This document shows, piece by piece, positions 40,945 to 51,275 of a DNA stretch of 64,000 bases. The stretch lies in NCBI GenBank assembly GCA_030035585.1, contig CM057476.1, positions 19,018,501-19,082,500 on the forward strand, in the 5' to 3' direction. The DNA comes from Dugong dugon (Eukaryota; Chordata; Mammalia; Sirenia; Dugongidae). The translations under genes and the position numbers were made by a program. The first letter of the stretch is position 1. Every line of letters begins with the position of its first letter. The notes beneath the pieces were generated by a model. It worked only from the letters and a program-made list of their open reading frames with translations, searched no databases and was not told the origin of the DNA.

Positions 40945-41430
40945 CGCACGTACCGCCCACCAGTCATTGAACAGGCTGTAGGGCCACGCCTACAGGCGCC
41001 TCTGAGCCACGCCCACTGCTTCATAGGACCTGACGCAGGCTTCTTAGCCCTCCGCCCAGTAATTCGCAAGGCTCCGAAGGGCGACGACCCCCGGGCCCCG
41101 CAAAGGTTCACCCACGGTCACATAAAACCTGAACATCAGCTCCTCTGTGTCCCGCCCGCTGCCCATCAAAACCCTTAAACCAGCTTCCTGGCTCCCTAAC
41201 CCGGCTCCCAGTCCAAGACCTTAGAACTCGCCCGTGGGCGCAACAAAACATCCCTCCCCAACCCCGATTTCCAGAAGCCCCGCCTACAAACCTGCAAACA
41301 TATTCGCGGCATTTCAAAGCCCCGCCCACTGCCCTCCAAACGCTTCAATGCCAAGCCCCTCCCCGAATTCTGGAAGCCCTGCCTCTGGCTCTAGAAACTC
41401 TGCCCCTGCTCCCTTCACGCCCTCAAACCA
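40945..41430. repeat. Degenerate GC-box array upstream of CORO1C
   Basis: About nine GCCmCGCCyAC-like boxes recur at irregular 20-70 bp spacing, often followed by a CTGCC or CAAAC-type segment. The regularity suggests a decayed minisatellite that multiplied Sp1/KLF-type sites. The block ends in a poly-C run at 41,516-41,530. Confidence 0.5.
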
Positions 41431-41515
41431 AAGCTTCAGCCCTCCCTCCACCTCCCACTCTCATATTTCTAGAACAAGGTGGCAGCCCCTGGGCTGGGCC
41501 ACACACACCTACCCG

Positions 41516-41530
41516 CCCCCCCCCCCCCCC
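41516..41530. repeat. Poly-C run
   Basis: A C15 run marking the right edge of the CpG-rich zone. Confidence 0.9.
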
Positions 41531-41654
41531 GCCACAGTTACACAAGGAGGTTCTGTATTGATCCCATTTCGAAGGTGAGAAAACAGAGGTTCTGGGCTCC
41601 CTCCCTTCCTTTTCCTGGCCAAAGTCCTTTACTTTGTCCATGCTGGCCTGAAAC

Positions 41655-41757
41655 TCAGCTGGTTCCAGTCCCAGCTCTGCACCTGCCAGACTGTGTGACC
41701 TCGGGCAGTTCCCTTCGCCTCTGAGCCGAGCGCTGAACCACTGCGCCACCAGGGCCC
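41655..41757 (+). repeat. MIR remnant joined to an AfroSINE head
   Basis: MIR text (CAGCTCTGCACCTGCCAGAC, TGTGTGACCTCGGGCAGTTC) runs into the plus view of a minus-strand AfroSINE head (GAGCGCTGAACCACTGCGCC, to 41,757). The rest of that SINE is missing. Confidence 0.7.
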
Positions 41758-42004
41758 TTTCCTAATATTTAGCTTGAGGAAGTTGCTCTTTCAATAAATA
41801 GCCAGAGTCCCTTTCAGATTTGGGGAAGTGGGTCAAGAGGAACGGAATTAACAAAACAGGATTGCTGAAAGGTAGAGCTATTTAGTTGCCAAATCCAGGC
41901 ATTTTTGCCATTGGCACTGGGATTCTCATTTTAAACATTAGCTTTGGAAATGTGTGTTATGAAATTCAGAGTCCACCTAAACCAAAACAGCTACCAACCA
42001 CTTT

Positions 42005-42165
42005 AACAGGAAATTACTTATCCTCTTTAAGCCTCAGTTTCTTTATCTGTAAAATGGGGGTAATAGCAGCCCCTCCCTTGCAGGACTGTGGAAAGGATTC
42101 CACGAGATCATTTTTGTGCCTGGCTTGCAAAAGCCCTCCAGAAATGGTACCTGTTACTACTGCCG
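42005..42165 (+). repeat. MIR
   Basis: AATTACTTATCCTCTTTAAG then CCTCAGTTTCTTTATCTGTA and AAATGGGGGTAATAGCAGCC. Confidence 0.85.
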
Positions 42166-42494
42166 CTGTTGTGATTCAACGGTACGGAGAGGTGGTTTTC
42201 AATTTGCCTTCAGATAACCACTGCAAAAAGCAGGGCCTCAACACCCTTTCTGCACAAGACTTTGCACTCACTTCATTTAAATGAGATAAAGGAGGTAAAA
42301 GGCCTAATACAACACCTGGCATATGGTGATGCCTCAAAACAATTTGATATTGTTATGATTCTTATCCTTAATTAAATGAGGTGCCTTGATAGCAGTGGGT
42401 TCTGAGTGGTTTGGGGGAAAATGAGGGTTGATAAAGCTCTTTGAGTTTGAACCAGGAACCAATCTGGTTTACTCTATAGAGACAAATTCTTGCT

Positions 42495-43143
42495 AGTATT
42501 TATCACTTATATATGCAGGCACTACACTGAGTGCTTTACATGTGGGATTGCCTGAAAACCTCTCAAAAATCCTATGGCCAAAGAAACTATTCTTTTTTTT
42601 TTTTTTTAATTTCATTGTGTTTTAAGTGATAGTTTACAGTGCAAATTAGTTTCTTATTCAAAAATTTATACACAAATTGTTTTGTGACACGGGTTGCAAT
42701 CCCCGCAATATGTCAGCACTCTCCCCCTTTCCCTTTCCACCCTGGGTTCCCCGTGTCCATTCCTCCAGTTTTCCTGTCCCTTTCCGCCTTCTGGTCTTTG
42801 GTTTTGGGCAGGTGTTGCCCATTTGGTCTCATATACTTGATTCAACTAAGAAGCACATTCCTTACATTTGTTATTGTTTGTTTTATAGGCCTGTCTGAAC
42901 TTTGGCTGAAAGGTAGACTTCAGGAGTGGCTTCGGTTCTGAGTTAGCAGGGTGTCCAGGGGCCATAGTCTTGGGCATAGAAAAAATTCTTAATCCCCACT
43001 TTATAGGTGAATAAACTGAGATTTGAGAGGTGAAACGACTTGCCCAAGGTACACAGATTGAACCAGGCAGAGCTAGCTAATACTGGAACCCACCGCCATC
43101 TAATCGCAGTGCTGCACTGTTAACCACTACACTCAACTGCCTC
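42495..43143 (-). repeat. MIR split by an L1 3' end
   Basis: The MIR head lies at 42,495-42,591 (ATATGCAGGCACTACACTGAG) and the remainder at 42,978-43,143 (GACTTGCCCAAGGTACACAG, CACTGTTAACCACTACAC). The inserted L1 is flanked by AGAAACTATTCTT and AGAAAAAATTCTT. Confidence 0.82.
42592..42975 (-). mobile_element. L1-type 3' UTR inserted in MIR
   Basis: The antisense view: T-run, TGTGTTTTAAGTGATAGTTT, GCAATATGTCAGCACTCTCC, ending GGGGCCATAGTCTTGGGCA. 5' truncated. Confidence 0.85.
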
Positions 43144-43149
43144 CATGGC

Positions 43150-43625
43150 CGCATGACAGAATAGAAAAGCCAGGGACTTTGGATTCTGACAGACTTGGAT
43201 TTAAATTCACGTTCTACCACTTATCAGCTGGGTAAATCACATCCTTCTCTGGACCCTACTCTACTCATTTATAAAGTAGGGAGTCATCCAAATGCTTCTT
43301 TCATGAGGTGGTTGTGAAGATTTAGTGAGTTCAGGCATGGAAAGCACCCAGCACTATGCTCAGCACATACCAAAAAAAACAACAGTTGCCATTGAGTCAA
43401 CTCCAACTCATGGTGACCCCATGTGTGTCAGAGTAGAACTATGCTCCACAGGGTTTTCAGTGGCTGATTTTTCAGGAGTAGATCACCGGGCTTTTCTTCC
43501 AAGTTGTCACTGGGTGGACTTGAACCTCCAAACTTTTAGTTAGCAGCTAAACTCATTACTATTTGCACTACCCAGGGACTTCTATGCCCAGCACACAGTA
43601 GGTGCTTAAAACATGTTGATTCCCT
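43150..43625 (+). repeat. MIR split by an AfroSINE
   Basis: MIR 43,150-43,370 (CTACCACTTATCAGCTGGGT) and 43,588-43,625 (CAGTAGGTGCTTAAAACATG), with the near-duplicate CTATGCTCAGCACA / CTATGCCCAGCACA at the edges of the SINE. Confidence 0.85.
43371..43580 (-). repeat. AfroSINE in MIR
   Basis: A long-form copy, plus view from AACAGTTGCCATTGAGTCAA to CACTACCCAGGGACTT. Confidence 0.92.
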
Positions 43626-44073
43626 TCTCCCCAGTACTTAAATGATGAAATTAGAAGGACAATTTCCCATGGCACTAATTACCCCCCAGATGACGCCACC
43701 ACAAAAGTCATCAAATCCACTGGGAAAGAAGGATGGCAAGACTTTTGCCTTCCAGCTGTGTGTTTCAGTTCTTGATTTTGTCCCTGTGTTGGAGAGGTAA
43801 TTCTTGCAGACAGCATCCAAAGCCAGAAGCAATGCCACTTCACCTAAACACCCCCACCCCACCGCCAGAATGTGGTCAGCTGAGAGCTGCTGCTCCTAGA
43901 AGCAGCAGGAAAATTGAACAACCCTTTACTGGAAGAAAACTCCAGCATCTTGCTGTTCTAGAATCCACCTCAAGCCCTTCTTGGGTCCGAAGGAAGCCTT
44001 GGCTGTGTCCGAGCTGGCGCTGAATGCTGGGATTTGGGGCCAGGCAAGAAGATGCTGAATTTCAGAGTCCTTA
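43626..44073. other. Intergenic unique sequence
   Basis: Nothing recognised; 74- and 96-aa frames on opposite strands are chance. Confidence 0.45.
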
Positions 44074-44520
44074 CCTGCTCTCAGGAGTCCCTCGGTGGCG
44101 GAAATGGTTAAGCGCTCAACTACTAACCAAAAGGTTGTCAGTTCAAACCCACCCAGCGGCGCCACAGAAGAAAGGCCTGTGATCTGCTTCCATAAAGATT
44201 ACAGCCAAGAAAAACTCTATGGAGCAGTTCTACTCTGTAGCACATGGGGTCACCATGAGTCAGAATTGGCTAGATGGCTACAGGTTTGGTTTTCCTGTTC
44301 CCAGGAGTCTCTGGGTGGTGCAAATAGTTAAGCACTTGGCTGCTAACCTCAAGGTTGGAGGTTGGAGTCTACCCAGAGCCACCTCAGAAGAAAGGCCTGG
44401 TGATCTACTTCTGAAAAATGTGCCACTGAAAACCCTTTGGAGCACAGTTCTGCTCTGACACACATGGGGTCATCATGAGTCAGAGTTAACTCAATGGCAA
44501 CTGGTTGGGCCCTGCTCTCA
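44074..44520 (+). repeat. Two AfroSINEs sharing one target site
   Basis: Long-form copies at 44,084-44,293 and 44,304-44,510, head to tail. CCTGCTCTCA is present exactly at 44,074-44,083 and 44,511-44,520, and as CCTGTTCCCA between them at 44,294-44,303. Confidence 0.9.
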
Positions 44521-45307
44521 AAAACTTGATTTCTTGAGGGTCATCTACATCAATTGGCACAACATAGTTCACATGTTAGTTAGTTAGTTCACAGATAAAG
44601 TTCGCATCCTACTTTGATGAGTAGTGTCTGGGGTCTTAAAAGCTTTGCATGCAGCCATCTAAGATATATCTATTGGTCCCTTACCATCCAGAGCAAAGGA
44701 GAGTGAAGAAAACCAGAGACTCCAGGGAGCAATTAGTCCAAAGGACTAATGAACCAAATGAACCACAGCCTACACGACCCAGGGACCAGAAGAACTAGAT
44801 GGTGCCTGGCCACCACTACCAACCACTTTGACAGGTATCACAACAGAGGGTCCCGGACAGAGCAGGAAAAAAATCGCAGAACAAAAAATCAAATTCACAA
44901 AAAAAGCCATATTTACTGGTCTGACAGAGACTGAATCCTTGAGACTATAGCCCTCAGACATCCTCCTGAACTGAAACGAAAGCCACTCCCAGAGACCACC
45001 TTCAGCCAAACCATAGACACGCCCATAAAATAAACAATAACACCCAAGAGGGATGTGCTCCTTACAACAATCAATTACACAAGATCAAAAGGGCGACATT
45101 TGCCCAAAAGCAAAGATGAGAAGGCAGGAAAGGGTAGAAAATCAGGACAAATGGAAACAGGGAGCCCAGGGCGGAAATGGGGAGAGTGCTGACACATTGT
45201 GGGGAATGAAACCAACGGTATGGAATACTTTATGTACAAGCTATCGAATAGGAAACTAATTTGCTCTGTAAACTTTCACCTAATGCACAATCAAAAAAAA
45301 AAAAAAA
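44521..45307 (+). mobile_element. L1-type 3' UTR, plus orientation
   Basis: GATGAGTAGTGTCTGGGGTC, TCCAAAGGACTAATGAACC, CCAGAAGAACTAGATGGTGC, then GGAAACTAATTTGCTCTGTA, TTTCACCTAATGCACAATC and poly(A). It is the sense-strand view of the family seen antisense at 25.0, 45.5 and 51.8 kb. Confidence 0.85.
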
Positions 45308-45429
45308 GAAAAAAAGCTAATGATTTCTGAGGTGACTCAAGACAGATTCTGAACGAAGAGGAATTTAGTGATCTGGGAAAACAAAAGTGATTCCAAACCC
45401 CACCTAATATAGGTGTCAGCACAGGCCCG

Positions 45430-45973
45430 GGGGGAAAGAAGGAAGAACCACGGTGCCTGCATCAGGGCTTCAAACCGCTTCATTCCAGTTTGAGTCCCTG
45501 CGGAGAATATGCATTTCTTTTTTTTCTTAATGTACTTTAGATGAAGGTTTACAGAGCCAACTAGCTTCTCATTAAAAAATTAACATACCCATTGTTTTGT
45601 TACACTGGTTGCCAACCCCACGACATGCCAACACTCTCCCCTTCTAGACCTTGGGTTCCCTATTACCAGCTTTCCTGTCCCCTCCTGCCTTCTCACCCTT
45701 GCCCCTGGGCTGGTGTGTCCATTTAGTCTCATTTTGTTTTCTGGGCCTGTCTAATCTTTGGCTGAAGGGTGAACCTCAGGAGTGACTTCATAACTGAGCT
45801 AAAAGGGTGTCCGGGGGCCATACTCTCAGGGTTTCTCCAGTCTCTGTCAGACCAGTAAGTCTGGTCTTTTTTTGTGTGTGCGTGAGTTAGAATTTTTGAG
45901 AATATGCATTTCTAATAAGTTCCCAGGTGATGCTAATGCTGCTGGTTAGGGACTAATTCTGAGAACCACTAGT
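45430..45973 (-). mobile_element. MER5-like hAT element split by an L1 end
   Basis: The right part (CCCAGGTGATGCTAATGCTG, ending TTCTGAGAACCACTAG at about 45,974) matches the MER5A terminal region, continued left of the L1 insertion (GAGAATATGCATTTCT and upstream). Left end uncertain. Confidence 0.7.
45519..45897 (-). mobile_element. L1-type 3' end with perfect 16-bp TSD
   Basis: 379 bp, 5' truncated, with its poly(A) end at the left. It is flanked by identical GAGAATATGCATTTCT at 45,503-45,518 and 45,898-45,913, inside a MER5-like element. One of the best-defined insertions here; probably young. Confidence 0.95.
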
Positions 45974-45977
45974 AGAG

Positions 45978-46115
45978 CAGTGGTTCTCAAATTTTATTAT
46001 ACATAAGAACCACCTGGGGATCTTGTTAAACTGCAGGTTCTGATTCAGTATATCTGGGGTGGAAATGCAAATTCTCAACAGGGTTATGAACCGGTTTGGA
46101 GCCCTGGCCTGCATC
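45978..46115 (-). mobile_element. Second MER5-like hAT element
   Basis: Starts CAGTGGTTCTCAAATTTTAT, then AACCACCTGGGGATCTTGTT and CAGGTTCTGATTCAGTATAT. It abuts the previous MER5-like copy, leaving two hAT termini a few bases apart. Confidence 0.7.
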
Positions 46116-46443
46116 CACAGGCTCCCCAGCAAATTATTTTTCTACTTTCTCCCGGGACCAAATGGGGACATTAGTCTTAGGTAGCCAGGGCATCCTAGAA
46201 GCTGAGTGAGTTAGCTCTGTGGAAGCCTTAACAAATAATAAAAATAATATTAAGTAAATGAGAGACTGAAACCCCCTATGATAACTACAATAATGTGAGT
46301 AGGCAGGACCCCTAGCTGAGCAATGGAAGAGGGCAAAACTCAAAGAATATTAACATTCACCCTTTTTTAATAAATCTTGATTCTCACTGCATTGGGGCGC
46401 TTCTTTCTAGAAAACAGTAAGCTGGAAAAGTGCCGACTGATTG
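46116..46443. other. Intergenic sequence
   Basis: Nothing firm; one A/T-rich patch at about 46,230. Confidence 0.4.
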
Positions 46444-46650
46444 ATAAACCCATTACCCTCAAGTCAAATCCAACTCATGGTGACCCCATGTGTGACAAAG
46501 TAGAACTATGCTCCATAGGGTTTTCTTGGCTGTAATCTTTACAGAAGCAAATCGCCAGGACTTTTCTTCTATGGCACTGCTGGGTGGGTTCAAACCACCA
46601 ACCTTTAGGTTAATAATCAAGTGCAAACTGTTAGCACCACCCAGGGACCT
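46444..46650 (-). repeat. AfroSINE, long form
   Basis: The plus view runs from AAACCCATTACCCTCAAGTC to CACCACCCAGGGACC. Confidence 0.9.
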
Positions 46651-46664
46651 TTTTAGTTAACAGT

Positions 46665-46826
46665 ATTGAATCAATATTGGTTCATTAATTGTGACAAATG
46701 TACTCTCCTAATGTGAGATGCTAATTGTAGAGAAAACTGACGTACATGGGAACTTTCTGTACAATTTTGCAAGTTTTTGGTAACTCTGTATCTATTCTCA
46801 AATTAAAACTTTATTTTAAAAAATAC
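46665..46826 (+). mobile_element. Old L1 3' end
   Basis: TGGTTCATTAATTGTGACAA, GGGAACTTTCTGTACAATTT and a poly(A)-like end. A MIR tail (CTGGGACATAGTAAGCCCTC) follows at 46,828-46,890. Confidence 0.75.
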
Positions 46827-47221
46827 AGTTCCTGGGACATAGTAAGCCCTCCATGAAGGGTTATTAATTATGATTAATTCTTATTTTGGCATCAAATCTG
46901 TGACACTTCAAAGAGAATGTTCTTTTACTACCTCCCAGGGGAGAGATACCAGGGCGGTTTATGATATAAACTGTGATTGCAAAATGTTCCCAATTTGTCT
47001 TCCCTCCCAGTATTCACATCCCTCTGCAATGTGACTTCGCAGCTCTTCTCACCAAGAGGTGGAGTATGCTTCCCAACCCTTGCATCTGGACTGGCCTTGT
47101 ACCTTGCTTTGGCCAATAGGATGTGGCCAAAGTATCTGTTGTGCCAGTTCAAAGGCTAGGCCTCAGAAGGCCTTGCACATTTTCACGTACTCTTGTGAAA
47201 CTCTGCTGCCACCGGGGAAAC

Positions 47222-47420
47222 CAAACCAGTTGCCGTCGAGTCAATTCTGACTCATAGTGACCTCATGTGTGTCAGAGTAGAACTGTACTCCGTAGGGGTT
47301 TTCAATGGCGAATTTTTCAGAAGTAGATTGCCAGGACTTTCTTCTGAGGCACTTCTGTATAGATTTAACCTTTTGGTTAGTAGCCAAGCCTTTAACCATT
47401 TATACCACCCAGGGACTCCT
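47222..47420 (-). repeat. AfroSINE, long form
   Basis: The plus view runs from CCAGTTGCCGTCGAGTCAAT to ATACCACCCAGGGACTCC. Confidence 0.92.
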
Positions 47421-47655
47421 AACCAGGTAAACAAGTCTGAGCAAGTCTGCTGGAGGATGAGAAATACACGGGGCCACCCTAGTCCATTCAGCCCCCCAAC
47501 CTTCCACCAGACCACAAACACAAGCGAGCTTAGCTGAGATCTGCCAAGCCTGATCCAGATCAGCAAAAGTACTAGGCCGACCTGCAGACTTGTAAGAAGT
47601 AATCAATGCCTATTATTTCAAGCCACTGATTTTTGGGAAGGCTTGTTACACAGCC

Positions 47656-47856
47656 AGGAGCCTAGGTAGGTGCGAGCAACTTACAATCGGCAACTAACCT
47701 AAAGGTTGGCAGTTTTTACCCACCCAGCGGCAAGGCAGAAGAAAGGCCTGGTGATCTGCTTCCGTAAAGATTATAGCCAAGAAAATCCTATGGAGCCTTT
47801 CTACTCTGTAACGTGTGGGGTCACCATGAGTCAGAATTGACTTGACGGCAACAGGT
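47656..47856 (+). repeat. AfroSINE with 12-bp TSD
   Basis: A perfect TTGTTACACAGC duplication at 47,644-47,655 and 47,857-47,868. The head is diverged; the tail reads CAGAATTGACTTGACGGCAA. Confidence 0.93.
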
Positions 47857-47929
47857 TTGTTACACAGCAAAAACTAACTGATACAAACTCAAAAGCCCTC
47901 AGAAGACATACTCACCTGGGGCCCAGTAA

Positions 47930-48880
47930 TTCCACAACCAGATATTTATCATAAGGCAATAATCATGGTTAAATGCAAGGACATATGTATAAGGACATTT
48001 GTCACACCACTGTTCACTATGGAAATGACCCTTAATGTCCAAAAAGAGGAGATGGGCAAATCCATTCCAGCGCAGTCAATGGGAAAAATCTATTACTGAG
48101 AGATACAACCAGAAAGACAGACTGAGGCTAGGCATTGGAGAGAATAATATCATAAAAACAAATCCATTGCTGTGGAGTCAATTCCGATTCATAGCAACAC
48201 TATGTGTTAGAGTAGAACTGCTCCATAGGGTTTTCTTGGCTGTAATCTTTACAGAAACAGACTGCCTGGCCTTTCTTCCATGGTGCCACTGGGTGGGTTC
48301 GAACCGCCAGCACCTTTAAGGTTAGTAGTGGAACGCAGACTGCACCACCCAGGATGGAGGGAATTAAACAGCAGCCAAAAATGTCTGTACCTTACCATGG
48401 AGGCAAAAATGACACCCAGTACCCAACCCCTGTCCTCTCCCTTCATGAGGGCTGTGGTCTCTGGCCTCCACCTGTCCAGGTAACACCTGTAAAGGGCTGC
48501 GGGTCTACATGAGCCAGGTAGTATGGCCTCAGCCTGCTCCCGTTGTGAAGCCTGACTATTCCCAGGCCACTGGGAGCCACCGAAGATTTTCCAACAGGAA
48601 AAAATTTTTGCAGAAAAATATTCAACACAATGGTATATAAGATGTTCTCAGTGTACTGTCAGATGAAAAAACCAAGTCAGAAAACAATATGTCTCACTTT
48701 TATAAAATATGCATATGCACGTACACATACGCACACACATGCAGATATATACATATCATATATATATATAGTGACAGAAATTATCTCTGGGTAACAGAAT
48801 TAGAATAATGCTTTCATTTCCTTTTTACATTTCCTGTTTTGTATTTTCAATGTACATTCAATGGTTTGAAATCAGAAAAT
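47930..48880 (+). mobile_element. Ancient L1-like 3' region, interrupted
   Basis: AATTCCACAACCAGATATTT, then CACCACTGTTCACTATGGAA, resuming at 48,590 with AACACAATGGTATATAAGAT, CAGAAAACAATATGTCTCAC and TTATCTCTGGGTAACAGAAT. An AfroSINE and about 240 bp of unrelated sequence (48,353-48,590) interrupt it. An AT/CA-rich tract lies at 48,700-48,772. Confidence 0.6.
48152..48352 (-). repeat. AfroSINE, long form
   Basis: The plus view runs from AATCCATTGCTGTGGAGTCA to GCACCACCCAGG. Confidence 0.92.
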
Positions 48881-49244
48881 GTTGTCTGTTTGTTTTTTTT
48901 AAGGTGGGAGGGGAATTCTGCCAGTTCACGGTGGTATATGAAGACCCCAAGCCCAATTTTGCCCTTTGATAATTTCAGCAGAAGCCCAGCTGGAAGAATT
49001 TCCAGTTGATGCTCCTGTGCAGATTTTTCAAAAGTTTAAGCATAAATCTTGGAAAATAAAAGTGCTCGCTCATCCACGTAAATCTCATTATTGAGGTAAT
49101 AAACCTTGTAACTGCCCGTGCCCTCTTCACTGGCGCCAGCTGCAGCATCCGAAACCCAACGTGGTCAATTCTCCCCTCAAAAATCGGACACCTCAGCTTC
49201 ATATGAAAAGGGATTTTTTGTTAAAATAATCAGAAGAAAGTCTT
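48881..49244. other. Intergenic unique sequence
   Basis: Nothing recognised. Confidence 0.4.
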
Positions 49245-49408
49245 AGACTAGTGGTTCTCAACCTAGGACAATTGTGCCCCACCTCCCACAGGGGACATTT
49301 GGCAACGTCTGGAGACATTTTTGATTGTGATAACTTGGGGGAAGGGGTGCTACTGGCATCTACTGGATAGAAGCCAGGGATGCTGCTAAACACCCTACAA
49401 AGCACAGG

Positions 49409-49618
49409 GCAGTTCTTTGGGTGGCACAAACGGTTAAGGACTTGACTATTAACTGAAAGGTTGGCAGTTCAAACCCACCCAGAAGCACCTTGGAAGATAG
49501 GCCTGGCAATCTGCTTCCCAAAGGTCACAGCCTTGAAAACCCTATAGAGAAGTTCTACCCTGCACACATGGGTTCACCATGAGCCGGAATCCACTCAGCA
49601 GCAACCAACAACAACAAT
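49409..49618 (+). repeat. AfroSINE in MITE
   Basis: TTTGGGTGGCACAAACGGTT, B box GTTCAAACCC, tail CAGCAGCAACCAACAACAAC; flanked by AGCACAGG on each side. Confidence 0.92.
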
Positions 49619-49649
49619 AGCACAGGACAGCCCCCTACAACAAAGAAAT

Positions 49650-49915
49650 GCTGTTGTTAGGATGGAGTCAGTTCTGACTCACAGTGACCCAGTGTCCAAC
49701 AGAACAAAACACTGCCCAGTTCTGCGCCATCCTCACAATCGTTATGCTTGAGCCCATTGTTGCAGCCACTGTGTCAATCCATCTCCTTGAGGATCTTCCT
49801 CTTTTTCGCTGACCCTCCACTCTACCAAGCATGCTGTCCTTCTCCAGGGACTGATCCTTCCTGATAACATGTCCGAAGTGTGTGACACTTAATCTTGTCA
49901 TCCTTGCTTCTAAGG
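49650..49915 (-). mobile_element. RTE-type LINE 3' end with 11-bp TSD
   Basis: The minus strand encodes TRLSVTHFGHVIRKDQSLEK, DSMLGRVEGQRKRGRSSRRW and IDTVAATMGSSITIVRMAQ. Perfect AACAAAGAAAT at 49,639-49,649 and 49,916-49,926. 5' truncated to 266 bp. Confidence 0.93.
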
Positions 49916-49979
49916 AACAAAGAAATATATGGCCTCAAATGTCCACGGTGCTGAAGTTGAGAAACCCTGCTCAGACATA

Positions 49980-50195
49980 TCCAGCCTTACTAATGCTTAC
50001 TGAGCTCAGTGTTCTACAGGCAGGATCTCACTGAATCCTTACACCAATCCTGGGAGAAAGGTTCCATTATTGTGCCCATTTTACAGGAGAGGAAGCTGAG
50101 ACTTCCAGAGAGGAAGGAATTTGAGATTATATAGCTAGTTGCAGAATCAAGAATCACATTGGGTTTCACACTTCAGAGCCTACATTCTCTCCCAG
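49980..50195 (-). repeat. MIR
   Basis: ATGCTTACTGAGCTCAGTGT, CATTTTACAGGAGAGGAAGC, TATAGCTAGTTGCAGAATC. Confidence 0.85.
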
Positions 50196-50884
50196 CTCCC
50201 AAATTGTTATTACTGTTTTACTTAAATTATAAAAACCTTCAGATATAAACAAAAGTAGAGAAGCCAATCAAACGAGCCTCTGTGCTCTCCTACTCAGCTT
50301 CAGAGCCTCCTCACAGGACCTCAGGCCATTGCGCTCACCTGCAGAGTTGAGAATCTCTGAACACCCCAAGGTGAAGCCCACCAGATTTGTGCCCTTTGGG
50401 ACACGTCAGTTCCTCCTTCAGTGGTCTGTAATTTGTTCCCTTTTCCTCTACAAGTTTTGATCACAACTCCCATCAGCTTTTGCCTTTCCCAGAAGTGTTC
50501 AGTGTAAGAACGTGTTTTCTCCCCAAGAGAAATGTCACCTCCTTTTCTGAGAGGCAAGAAAATGGTTTTTCCCGAAGGAAAGCTGAGATGAGAGAACGTA
50601 AACTCTGAAACACACCCTTGCACCAAAACTGTTAGCAGGAGGAGGGAACTATTTGCAATGTGGGAGCCTCAGTACGGTTCCTTCCTTGTCTGTATGCATA
50701 TGTAAATTCTTAAGGGAATACACGGCAACAGATTGTATCAAAGAAATGTTTTCTAGTTTCTACTTTGTGCCAGGTTCCACTGGGCTCAATCCTGAAATAC
50801 GGACAAGAAACAAAACAGGTTTCTTTCAAATGAGGCCAGACCTTAAGGTTGGGATGGAAGAAACCAGGCTTGCAACCCCAATAA
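50196..50884. other. Intergenic unique sequence
   Basis: Nothing recognised; the 101-aa minus frame (50,321-50,626) and 83-aa plus frame are chance. Confidence 0.45.
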
Positions 50885-51096
50885 GTTGTTGTCGTTCTTG
50901 TTAGTTGCCATTGAGTCAATTCTGACTCATGGCAACCCCATGTGTGCAGAGTAGAACTGCTCCATGGGGTTTTCAAGGCTATGACCTTTCAGAAGCAGTT
51001 CGCCAGGCCTGTTTTATGAGTCACTTCTAGATGGGGTTCAAACACCAACCTTTCGACTAGTGGTAGAGGGCCTACCTATTTGCACCACCCAGGGAC
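50885..51096 (-). repeat. AfroSINE, long form
   Basis: The plus view runs from GTTGTTGTCGTTCTTGTTAG to TTGCACCACCCAGGGACT. Confidence 0.92.
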
Positions 51097-51119
51097 TGAA
51101 TTACATGTGCTGGGAGGGC

Positions 51120-51275
51120 AGCAGATGGTGGTAGCTATGAACCTGGGCTTTGGAATCAGTCAGTCATGGGTCTGAATTCCAGCTTTTCCACTAATTAGCT
51201 GTGTGACCCTGAGTAAGTTATTCAACCTCTCTGAACCACAGTTTCCTTACCTATAAAGTATAGATTGTTTATTCA
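51120..51275 (+). repeat. MIR
   Basis: GGCTTTGGAATCAGTCAGTC, TTAGCTGTGTGACCCTGAGT, ACCTCTCTGAACCACAGTTT. Confidence 0.88.

Larger units (their letters stand above)
39540..41430 (-). promoter_or_regulatory. CORO1C: CpG island promoter of CORO1C
   Basis: A roughly 1.9-kb block rich in CG dinucleotides, with almost no interspersed repeats, in a window that is otherwise AT-rich. It holds clustered GC boxes (40,777-40,801; 40,820-40,835), an ETS-type site read leftward as CCGGAAGT (40,836-40,843), and many CCCGCCC variants to 41,430. There is no TATA box, which fits the ubiquitous expression known for CORO1C. Long chance frames (261 aa rightward, 138 aa leftward) reflect GC composition. Confidence 0.8.
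46975..47885 (+). mobile_element. Ancient LTR-like repeat with two AfroSINEs inside
   Basis: Old-repeat text (TCTGGACTGGCCTTGTACCT, TTGCTTTGGCCAATAGGATG, TTTCAAGCCACTGATTTTTG, CAGCAAAAACTAACTGATAC) that I take to be an ERVL-class LTR; family not resolved. SINEs at 47,222-47,420 and 47,656-47,856 interrupt it. Old fossil. Confidence 0.45.
49245..49975 (+). mobile_element. hAT-type MITE hit twice by later elements
   Basis: Pieces at 49,245-49,408 (TAGTGGTTCTCAACCTAGGA, TTTGGCAACGTCTGGAGACA), 49,619-49,649 (GCACAGGACAGCCCCCTACA) and 49,916-49,975 (GTTGAGAAACCCTG end) form one old non-autonomous element with CAGTGGTTCTC-type termini. A SINE and an RTE end landed inside it. Confidence 0.75.
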
